Origin: an uncultured bacterium
GTDB taxonomy: Bacteria; Planctomycetota; UBA1135; GCA-002686595
Direction of reading: 5' to 3'
DNA: 11,994 nt
NCBI GenBank assembly: GCA_902826945.1
Contig: CADEGS010000137.1
Coordinates: 1 to 11,994, forward strand
Positions 1-5,658 of this stretch are shown here, piece after piece (within the stretch, counting starts at the first letter, position 1; each line of letters opens with the position of its first letter). The position numbers and the translations under genes were made by a program. Under the pieces are notes generated by a model that saw only the letters and a program-made list of their open reading frames with translations, did no database searches and was not told where the DNA came from.

Positions 1-1547
1 TCGAGCGGCACGAACGCGATGCGGTCGTGCGGGTAGTCGAGCACCGTGCGGAAGGGCTTCAGGAAGGCCTGGCCGAGGTTGCCGGCGGTGTAGCGGTCGG
101 CGAGGCCGCCGCGCTCGGCGACGGAGAACTCGACCGTCGGGCGCTCGAAGCGGCGGCCGCCGAGCTCGAACCACTCGAGCGGGCCGGTCCAGGTGTCGAT
201 GACCCCGCCGACGCCGCCGGCCTTCGAGGCCTTGACCGCGCGGCCCTCGAGCAGGCGCAGGCGCTCGACGGTGGGCGCGTGGAAGGTCACCGTGCCCGAG
301 CCGGCGCCGGTGTCGAGGCGGAAGAAGGCGGTGTGGTCGCCCTCGAAGGAGCCCTCGACGGCCGGCGTGCGCGCGTCGAGCGCCATCGCCTGCCAGCGCG
401 CGCCGGCGAGCTCGTAGCGCGCGGGGTCGTGGATCCAGGCGCGCGCGCTCTCTGCCTCGAGCTCGACCACGGCGCGCGCGAAGAGGTCGTAGCCGACGAT
501 GCCGCCGATCTCCTCGCCGAAGATGTCGCTGAGGAAGGCGAGGTCGAGCTCGACGTACACCGGGCGCTCGAGCCGCATCGGGCCGAGCTCGAAGCGCGTG
601 CCGCGCCGGAAGGACGTGCTCGCGTGCCCGCCGACGCCGAGCGCGAGCACCTCGCCCACCGCGGGCAGGTCGAGCGAGCGCGCGGCCGCGCCGTCGATGC
701 ACATCGCGCCCGCGCCGGTGTCGAGGATGAACCAGCCGACGTCCTCGCCCTCGACCAGCGGGTGGACGAGCACGTGGCCGCTCGCCACGCGCAGCGTCTC
801 GAGCTCGGCGGGTGCGTCCGGGTCGAACGAGGCGTCGTCGGTCGGCGCGAGCGGCGGCGCGAACGGGCTGCGGACGAAGGTCGGCGGCACCGAGGCCGCG
901 CTCCAGCGCGACCAGGACTCGTGCCCGGCCTCGTCCGTGAGATGCACCTCGTGCGCGACGCGCAGCCCGTCGTGGTCGCGCCAGTCGGAGAAGGTCCAGG
1001 TGCGCTCGCCGGCGGGCGTGGTCTGCACCAGGGCCGCGGGCAGCGCGCTCTCGGGGTCGAGGCGCAGGCGGCCCTCGGTCGGCGTGTCGGCGAGGCGCAC
1101 GACGAGCCACGCGCCTTCGTCCCCGGCCGCGTCGTCCTCGAACGCGACCGGCGCGCGCGGATCGACCCAGTAGCCGCTCTGGAACCAGTGCTCGAAGCGC
1201 TCCTCGTCGCGCCCCTGCAGGCGCAGCGCGCGCGTGCTGCCGTCGTAGTCGGTGCGCCAGACGGTCTGGCCGTCGTTGCCGACGGTGCTCCCGAGCGGTC
1301 CGTCCACCCGGTGCACGAACGCGCCGCCGGGCGCGAAGGTGAACGAGGCGTCGGCCTCGACGCCCTGGTCGCGGCTGCGGCCGGCGAGCGTCAGCGGCTG
1401 CGCGCGCCGGCCGATCGCGGCGCGCGCGCGCGCGACGAGCTCGCTCGTCGCCGGACGCTCGAGCGCGACGCTCTGTTGCGGCGCGGCCGCGTGGCAGGCG
1501 GGAGCCAGGGCGAGGAGGAGGGGCAGGGTCCAGGCGTCGTGCTTCAT
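1..1547 (-). CDS. Exported retropepsin-like aspartic protease with two DTGAG domains (C-terminus cut by window edge)
   Basis: Translating the minus strand from the ATG at 1547-1545 gives 515 residues with no stop before the window edge, so the end is missing. The N-terminus (MKHDAWTLPLLLALAPACHA) looks like a Sec signal peptide. Residues ~30-240 form a beta-rich region (for example DGPLGSTVGNDGQTVW) that recalls LolA-like or outer-membrane carrier folds; this is a weak inference. Two retropepsin-like units follow. The first has D276 in DTGAGAMCID and a later hydrophobic strand motif GGIVGYDLFARAVVELE. The second has D412 in DTGAGSGTVTFH and GNLGQAFLKPFRTVLDYP. Retropepsins normally need two such aspartates, usually by dimerising, so the two halves may form one active site within the chain. 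The protein is probably periplasmic or surface-exposed. Its start overlaps the regulator's stop by four bases (ATGA), which implies translational coupling. The substrate is unknown. The fold call is firm; activity is inferred. Confidence 0.85.
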   Translation of the reverse strand, partial: MKHDAWTLPLLLALAPACHAAAPQQSVALERPATSELVARARAAIGRRAQPLTLAGRSRDQGVEADASFTFAPGGAFVHRVDGPLGSTVGNDGQTVWRTDYDGSTRALRLQGRDEERFEHWFQSGYWVDPRAPVAFEDDAAGDEGAWLVVRLADTPTEGRLRLDPESALPAALVQTTPAGERTWTFSDWRDHDGLRVAHEVHLTDEAGHESWSRWSAASVPPTFVRSPFAPPLAPTDDASFDPDAPAELETLRVASGHVLVHPLVEGEDVGWFILDTGAGAMCIDGAAARSLDLPAVGEVLALGVGGHASTSFRRGTRFELGPMRLERPVYVELDLAFLSDIFGEEIGGIVGYDLFARAVVELEAESARAWIHDPARYELAGARWQAMALDARTPAVEGSFEGDHTAFFRLDTGAGSGTVTFHAPTVERLRLLEGRAVKASKAGGVGGVIDTWTGPLEWFELGGRRFERPTVEFSVAERGGLADRYTAGNLGQAFLKPFRTVLDYPHDRIAFVPL

Positions 1548-2140
1548 CGTTCGTCTCGCTGTTCGTCGCGCTCGGGGAGCGGCGCGAAGGCGCTCGTCCA
1601 GGTGTAGAGCTCGGCTCCCGCGCGGCGCGCGCCGCGCCGGCGCAGGTACGCCCGCAGGTCCGCGAGCGTCCGGTTCACGTGCTCGAGCTCCCCGGGCGCG
1701 AGCCAGGCCTTCGTGCGCTCGACGTGCAGCGTCGCGCGCGGGCCGGCGCTGCGCGCGCGCGGGCCGCGCGCCCCGCGGCGCACCTCGCGCTCGGCGGAGC
1801 GCAGCACGGCGCCCGCGGCGTCGGCCCAGGCGCGCCGGAAGGCCGGCGGGCTCGCGGGCCCGAGGTCGGCGCGGATCTCGTCGGCGCACAGCTCGAGCAC
1901 GGCCGCGCGCCGCCCGCCGCTCTCGCGCGCGCCTGCGTCGCGCACGATGCCGGCCTCCTGCAGCCGCCGCAGGTGGTGGTACAGCCCGTCGGCCGGCCGG
2001 TCGAGCAGGCGCGCGAGCTCGGTCACCGTGACCTTCCCATGGATCTGCAGCGCTTCCACGATCTCGATGCGGGCGGGGGAGAGGACGCCCGCCAGCCGGC
2101 CGGCGTCCTCGAGGCGCAGGGTCTTGCGTCGCGGGGCCAT
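1544..2140 (-). CDS. ArsR-like winged-helix transcriptional regulator
   Basis: A 198-residue protein. Residues ~12-85 form a winged helix-turn-helix of the ArsR/HTH_20 type: helix SPARIEIVEALQIHG, then VTVTELARLLDRPADGLYHH with the recognition helix at about 48-62, then a basic wing (ARESGGRRAAVLEL). The C-terminal ~100 residues are Arg/Ala-rich and predicted helical (for example LHVERTKAWLAPGELEHVNR) and could mediate dimerisation. I see no cysteine cluster of the metal-sensing kind, so a metal ligand is not supported. It is the first gene of a two-gene operon and its TGA overlaps the ATG of the aspartic protease. A local regulatory role, perhaps autoregulation of the pair, is inferred from that position. 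No Shine-Dalgarno lies at normal distance from the ATG, and a promoter-like sequence ends five bases before it, so the mRNA may be leaderless. Confidence 0.85.
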   Translation of the reverse strand: MAPRRKTLRLEDAGRLAGVLSPARIEIVEALQIHGKVTVTELARLLDRPADGLYHHLRRLQEAGIVRDAGARESGGRRAAVLELCADEIRADLGPASPPAFRRAWADAAGAVLRSAEREVRRGARGPRARSAGPRATLHVERTKAWLAPGELEHVNRTLADLRAYLRRRGARRAGAELYTWTSAFAPLPERDEQRDER

Positions 2141-2145
2141 GCCCT

Positions 2146-2173
2146 ATTTTTGGAGGATCCGCCGCTTTTTCAA
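2146..2173 (-). promoter_or_regulatory. Candidate promoter of the regulator-protease operon, possibly leaderless
   Basis: Read on the minus strand, TTGAAA (2173-2168) lies 16 bases before AAAAAT (2151-2146). These match the -35 consensus at 5 of 6 and the -10 consensus at 4 of 6. This is one of the few A/T-rich spots in the window. Only five bases separate the -10 candidate from the ATG at 2140, so transcription would begin at or next to the start codon. No experimental evidence is available, and lineage-specific promoter consensus may differ. Confidence 0.35.
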
Positions 2174-2209
2174 GAACGCTCCGGCCGGCGACCCCGGACG
2201 GGCGGGGGA

Positions 2210-2231
2210 GGCGCGGCCCCGGCGCCGCGCC
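2210..2231 (-). terminator. GC-rich hairpin just after mltA, possible terminator
   Basis: A perfect 8-bp inverted repeat, GGCGCGGC (2210-2217) and GCCGCGCC (2224-2231), with a 6-base loop. It begins five bases beyond the mltA stop codon. On the minus strand it is not followed by a T-run, so it is not a canonical intrinsic terminator. It might act as a 3'-end stabiliser, or occur by chance in such GC-rich DNA. Confidence 0.3.
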
Positions 2232-2236
2232 GGGCG

Positions 2237-3397
2237 CTACTCCTTCAGGAAGAGGTAGTACATCTGCCCGACCAGCTTCGTGACCCCGGCGCGGTCCTCG
2301 GCGTCGGGCCCGATGCCGAGGTACAGGTCGGCGCGCCCGGCGGTGCGGATCGCGCCGCCGGTGTCCTGGTCGAAGAAGAAGCGGTGGAAGCCCTTCTCGG
2401 TGCGCGGCCCGTCGGGCGTGTCGAAGGCCGACACGAAGACGACCGCGCCGCGCGGGAAGAGCGTCTTGTCCGTCGCGATCGAGCGCCCCTGGTCCACCTC
2501 GACGTCGAGGCTGCCGTGCGGGTTGCCCTCGATCGGCGTGAAGAAGACGTACGAGGCGTTGCGATCGAGGTACTCGTCGAGCTCCTCGGGCGGCGCGCTC
2601 GCCGCCCAGGCGCGGATCGTCTTCAGGCTCGCCTGCCCGCGCGGGATCTTGCCGTCGGCCTCGAGCTCGCGGCCGAGCGAGGTGTAGGGCTGCCCGTTCT
2701 TGCCCGCGTAGCCGACGCGGAAGAGCGAGCCGTCCTCGAGCTCGACGAAGGCCGAGCCGTTCACGTGCGCGATGTAGGCGTCGAGCGGGTCGTCGAGCCA
2801 CACGAGCTCGAGCCCCTTGTCCTTCAGGATCCCGGCCTCGATCGAGCCGCGCGACGGATAGCGCGGCATGCGCCCGTAGGCCGTCTCCCAGCCGAGCACG
2901 CTGCCGTCCTTGTCCTTCACCAGGTCCGGCGGCAGCCCGTACAGCGGGAAGCGGTACGCGCCGCCCTGCGTGCGGCTGCCGTGCAGGAGCGGCGTGCAGT
3001 ACGCCGTGAAGAGCACGCCGCCGCCCTGGCCGTCCCAGCCGGCGCTCTCGTAGACGTCGAACTCGCTCACGACCGACTGCTGGAAGGCGTCGGCGCTCGG
3101 GCTCTCGTGCAGGAGCTCGCGGAAGCGCTCGAGCGAGCGCAGCGCGCGCTCGTGGCTGACGCCGGCGATCGGGAAGAACTGCTGCGCGTGCTTGCGCTGC
3201 GTCCAGGCGATCGAGCGCTCGAGCGCCGGCAGGAAGGTGTCGCGCTCCTCCCACTCGGGGCGGAAGTCCGGCACGTCCTTCGGATCGACCAGGATCAGCG
3301 CGGCCGCGCCCTCGTCGAGCGGGCGGGCGTAGTCCGGCGTGGACGAGCAGGCGGCGAGCGAGAGCAGACCGAGCAGCGGGAGCAGGATGCGGCGCAT
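2237..3397 (-). CDS. mltA: Membrane-bound lytic murein transglycosylase A (MltA), lipoprotein
   Basis: A 386-residue protein, close to the ~365 of E. coli MltA. MltA cleaves the MurNAc-GlcNAc bond of peptidoglycan and forms 1,6-anhydromuropeptides. The N-terminus MRRILLPLLGLLSLAAC is a lipoprotein signal with lipobox LAAC, so Cys17 is the expected lipidated residue and the mature enzyme would be membrane-anchored in the periplasm. The MltA barrel region runs over about residues 120-305 (FTAYCTPLLHGSRTQGGAYR, PLYGLPPDL, GRMPRYPSRGSIEAG, AYIAHVNGSAFVELEDG, YTSLGREL). The C-terminal 3D domain has DQDTGGAI with D345, and RADLYLGIG with D357. These conserved aspartates include the catalytic acid of the family, so the enzyme looks intact. 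It is transcribed alone, divergent from the methyltransferase. No clear Shine-Dalgarno precedes the ATG, but the start fits the signal peptide exactly. Confidence 0.95.
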   Translation of the reverse strand: MRRILLPLLGLLSLAACSSTPDYARPLDEGAAALILVDPKDVPDFRPEWEERDTFLPALERSIAWTQRKHAQQFFPIAGVSHERALRSLERFRELLHESPSADAFQQSVVSEFDVYESAGWDGQGGGVLFTAYCTPLLHGSRTQGGAYRFPLYGLPPDLVKDKDGSVLGWETAYGRMPRYPSRGSIEAGILKDKGLELVWLDDPLDAYIAHVNGSAFVELEDGSLFRVGYAGKNGQPYTSLGRELEADGKIPRGQASLKTIRAWAASAPPEELDEYLDRNASYVFFTPIEGNPHGSLDVEVDQGRSIATDKTLFPRGAVVFVSAFDTPDGPRTEKGFHRFFFDQDTGGAIRTAGRADLYLGIGPDAEDRAGVTKLVGQMYYLFLKE

Positions 3398-3489
3398 GGC
3401 CGCAGGATAGGAAGCCGCGCGCGGGCCTTCGAGCCCGCCCGGCGAATGTCCGTCGGACGCCGGAAGCCCGTGCGCGAGCGTCCTTTGCG

Positions 3490-3568
3490 GCGGCGCGGGA
3501 CTCGCGCGCAGGGAAACGGAGGCGCGCCGCGTCCGGCGGCGCCAGGATCGCGCGTCCGGGCGCCGCCG
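3490..3568. promoter_or_regulatory. Two inverted repeats in the mltA/methyltransferase divergent spacer
   Basis: The 188-base spacer between the two divergent starts must hold both promoters. It contains a perfect 8-bp inverted repeat, GCGGCGCG (3490-3497) and CGCGCCGC (3523-3530). Next to it is a perfect 10-bp one, CGGCGGCGCC (3534-3543) and GGCGCCGCCG (3559-3568) with a 15-base spacer. The second ends seven bases before the methyltransferase Shine-Dalgarno. They could form leader hairpins that affect translation or serve as an operator. In DNA this GC-rich, chance repeats are common. I could not pick a convincing -35/-10 pair here. Confidence 0.4.
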
Positions 3569-3575
3569 CCCGGCC

Positions 3576-3581
3576 GGAGAG
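3576..3581 (+). promoter_or_regulatory. Ribosome binding site of the methyltransferase
   Basis: GGAGAG lies four bases before the ATG at 3586. It is the clearest Shine-Dalgarno-like sequence in the window and supports that start codon. Confidence 0.6.
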
Positions 3582-3585
3582 ACCC

Positions 3586-4404
3586 ATGACCGAGAGCACG
3601 AAGGACTACATCCTGGGCGTCGAGCGCGCCGAGCTCGACCGCCTGCGCTTCCAGCACACCGCCTGGCTCGCGCCGATGCACCGGCTGCTCGCGCGCGCCG
3701 GCCTGCGCGGGGGCGCGCGCGCGCTCGACCTCGGCGCCGGGCCGGGCTTCACGACGGTCGAGCTGGCGCGCTTCGTCGGGCCGGCGGGCAGCGTGCTCGC
3801 GCGCGAGCAGAGCGCCGACTTCCTGGCTTTCCTGCGCCACGAGCGCGAGCGCCTGGGCCTCTCCTGGATCGAGCCCAGCGAGGGCACGGTCGAGACGCTC
3901 GAGCTGCCCGCGGCGAGCGTGGACCTCGCCTACTCGCGCTGGCTCCTCTGCTGGCTCCCCGATCCGCTGCCCGCGCTCGAGCGCGTCGTGCACGCGCTCG
4001 CGCCCGGCGGCGCGCTCGTCCTCCAGGAGTACCTCGACTGGGCCGCGATGAAGCTGCTCCCGCGCAGCGCCGTCTTCGACCGCGGCGTCGCGGCCTGCAT
4101 GCGGAGCTGGGAGGTCGGCCGCGCGACGATCGACTTCGCCGAGCGCGCGCCGGAGATCGCGCAGCGCTTCGAGCTCGCGCTCGAGGTCTTCGAGCCGGTG
4201 GCGCGCACGGGCGGCGTCGGCTCGCTCGAGTGGCGCTGGATGGGCGGCTTCTTCTCGATCTACCTGCCGAAGCTCGTCGAGCGCGGCCTCTACGACGAGG
4301 CCGAGCTCGAGGCCTGGCGCGCCGAGTGGGCGCGCCGCGAGCGCGACGGCACGAGCCGCGTGTGCACGCCGACGATGGCCGACGTCGTGCTGCGCAAGCG
4401 CTGA
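3586..4404 (+). CDS. Class I SAM-dependent methyltransferase
   Basis: A 272-residue protein with the Rossmann-type methyltransferase core. Motif I is LDLGAGPG at residues 47-54, which binds S-adenosylmethionine. The acidic residue at the end of strand beta-2 is E74 (LAREQS), expected to hold the ribose hydroxyls. The motif IV region is SVDLAYSRWLLCWLPDP from 111, and ALAPGGALVLQEY (137-149) is the usual post-core strand. The C-terminal ~110 residues (WRWMGGFFSIYLPKLVERGL and on) form a cap that probably selects the substrate. It is soluble, with no signal peptide or membrane segment. The overall pattern matches UbiE/Methyltransf_11-like small-molecule methyltransferases, but the substrate cannot be named. 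It has no operon partner: it diverges from mltA and converges with the LamG gene, with 13 bases between stops. Confidence 0.9.
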   Translation: MTESTKDYILGVERAELDRLRFQHTAWLAPMHRLLARAGLRGGARALDLGAGPGFTTVELARFVGPAGSVLAREQSADFLAFLRHERERLGLSWIEPSEGTVETLELPAASVDLAYSRWLLCWLPDPLPALERVVHALAPGGALVLQEYLDWAAMKLLPRSAVFDRGVAACMRSWEVGRATIDFAERAPEIAQRFELALEVFEPVARTGGVGSLEWRWMGGFFSIYLPKLVERGLYDEAELEAWRAEWARRERDGTSRVCTPTMADVVLRKR

Positions 4405-4417
4405 GTTGCTCACCGGC

Positions 4418-5461
4418 TCAGAAGATCCGGATGTAGGAGAGGTCCAGCCATCCCCAGGAGACTGCTCCGTAGATCCGGAAGTCCCAGGACGAAACGACGC
4501 CCAGGGCGTCGTTCTGGATCCCCAGCGTCACGCGGTAGTAACCAGGCTTGAGCGTACCCGCGCTCCAGACGCCGACCGGCCCGCAGCCGTCGACCTCCGC
4601 CGCCACCGTGCGGATCACGTTCCCGGTCTTCGTGAGCCGCTCGACGCGCCACACGGAATTGGTCTCGAAGCGCGAGTTGCCCGCGAAGAAGGAGGAATGC
4701 CAGTTGCCCAGGATCACGCTGGGTGGGCGGACGAGATCGATCGAGGGGAACGGAGGCTCCTTGCCTGCGGAGCCGCTCCCATGGATCGCCTGGATCTCCT
4801 CCGGGGAAAGAGCTCTCGAGTACACGCTGACCTCGTCGATCAGCCCGCCGAACCAACCTCCGCCGTCGCCACCGACCTGGAGCTCCGAGAAGTCGATGGG
4901 CTCCGAGCTGATGATCGGCCCTCCCCCGAGATTCCTGCCGTAGCCGACGAAGACGGAGTCCACGTAGAACTCGGTCAGGCTGCTTCTCCGCAGGAAGGCG
5001 AGGTGGACCCAGCGCTCGGCCGGCAGATCCACGAACGAATAGGCGATCTGCCCGCCCAGGTGAGCGTGCAGCTTGCTGGAGAAGCTGGCGGTATCGAGTC
5101 GCAGGTTCGTCTTGTCCCGGACGATGACGTTCCCGGCGCCTGGATTGAGATCAGGATCCCAGTACACCCAGCACTCGACGGTGAAGTCGCCGGATCCGAT
5201 CGCGATGGGTTGGGGATAGTTCACGCGCACGGAGTCCCCCGGCCCGTTCAGAGCGATCGCCTGCCCGACCACCCCGGGTGCGCAGCCGGCCATGCCGTTC
5301 CGATGGATCGAGGCCGTGCCCTGGACGAAGTCCGTGGTCGAGACGGGCAGCCAGGCCTCGAGGTTCGCCGGAGCGGGGATCGACTGTGCGCTCGTGGCCG
5401 TGGCGGCCAAGAGCGATGCGAGGAGGAGATGCAGGGCACGACGGGAATCTGCGTTGACCAT
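4418..5461 (-). CDS. Secreted LamG/concanavalin A-like domain protein
   Basis: A 347-residue protein. Residues 1-25 are a Sec signal peptide (RRALHLLLASLLAATATSA, cleavage before QS). Residues ~66-228 form a LamG_3-type jelly roll: GQAIALNG, then GDFTVECWVYW (91-101), ERWVHLAFLRR (149-159), EFYVDSVFVGYG, and the typical closing motif GGLIDEVSVYSRALSPEEIQ (205-224). Such domains usually bind carbohydrate or act as structural modules in large bacterial surface proteins. Here one stands almost alone. The remaining ~115 residues (IDLVRPPSVILGNWHSSFFA to the end) are not recognised; they look beta-rich and Ig-like, and no catalytic motif is visible. A GAGGG-like Shine-Dalgarno precedes the ATG. 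The gene's G+C is visibly lower than its neighbours' (sampled lines 63-68% against about 78% in the adjacent methyltransferase), with a broader codon choice. This suggests transfer or a weakly expressed lineage-specific gene. Confidence 0.85.
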   Translation of the reverse strand: MVNADSRRALHLLLASLLAATATSAQSIPAPANLEAWLPVSTTDFVQGTASIHRNGMAGCAPGVVGQAIALNGPGDSVRVNYPQPIAIGSGDFTVECWVYWDPDLNPGAGNVIVRDKTNLRLDTASFSSKLHAHLGGQIAYSFVDLPAERWVHLAFLRRSSLTEFYVDSVFVGYGRNLGGGPIISSEPIDFSELQVGGDGGGWFGGLIDEVSVYSRALSPEEIQAIHGSGSAGKEPPFPSIDLVRPPSVILGNWHSSFFAGNSRFETNSVWRVERLTKTGNVIRTVAAEVDGCGPVGVWSAGTLKPGYYRVTLGIQNDALGVVSSWDFRIYGAVSWGWLDLSYIRIF

Positions 5462-5472
5462 GACGACCCTCG

Positions 5473-5491
5473 GGAAGAACGGTGGAAGAAC
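5473..5491. repeat. Tandem 8-bp repeat with 11-bp period upstream of the LamG gene
   Basis: GGAAGAAC occurs at 5473-5480 and again at 5484-5491, separated by GGT. The 11-base period is about one helical turn. It lies 12-30 bases before the LamG start codon on that gene's 5' side. It could be a binding site for a regulator that contacts one DNA face, or coincidence. Confidence 0.35.
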
Positions 5492-5496
5492 CAGCT

Positions 5497-5516
5497 CGTT
5501 CGAGGGGGCTCGAACG
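5497..5516. promoter_or_regulatory. Perfect inverted repeat between the glycoside hydrolase and LamG genes
   Basis: CGTTCGAG (5497-5504) and CTCGAACG (5509-5516) form a perfect 8-bp inverted repeat around GGGG. It lies 35 bases before the LamG start and about 140 bases after the glycoside hydrolase stop, both genes being on the minus strand. Its symmetry and position suit an operator for the LamG gene. As RNA it would make a tight hairpin, and with no T-run after it, it is a weak terminator. The rest of the 197-base spacer (5462-5658) shows nothing I recognise. Confidence 0.4.
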
Positions 5517-5658
5517 GCGCTGCATCACACGCAGCGGTGGGATGTCCTCGCGCAGCGCCCCGGACGGGACACGATTCCCGGGGTCTTCTCCTCTCGGATC
5601 GGAGCGCCCTTGTCGAACGGACGCGCCCGACCACCACGGTGCGGTGCAGCCTGGGAGA

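Noticed and set aside
27..1607. 526-residue plus-strand frame
   Set aside because: Antisense shadow of the aspartic protease; its composition is Arg/Ala/Glu-rich without motifs, whereas the minus strand shows a signal peptide and two DTGAG motifs.
1679..3589. 636-residue plus-strand frame
   Set aside because: Antisense to the regulator and to mltA, both of which have clear domains. It is a by-product of GC bias.
3295..4413. 372-residue minus-strand frame over the methyltransferase
   Set aside because: Antisense to a gene with intact SAM-binding motifs and a Shine-Dalgarno; low-complexity composition.
4400..4420. Possible bidirectional terminator between the methyltransferase and LamG stops
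   Set aside because: Only a 5-bp CTGAG/CTCAG pair with an 11-base loop is present and there are no T-runs, which is too weak to call.
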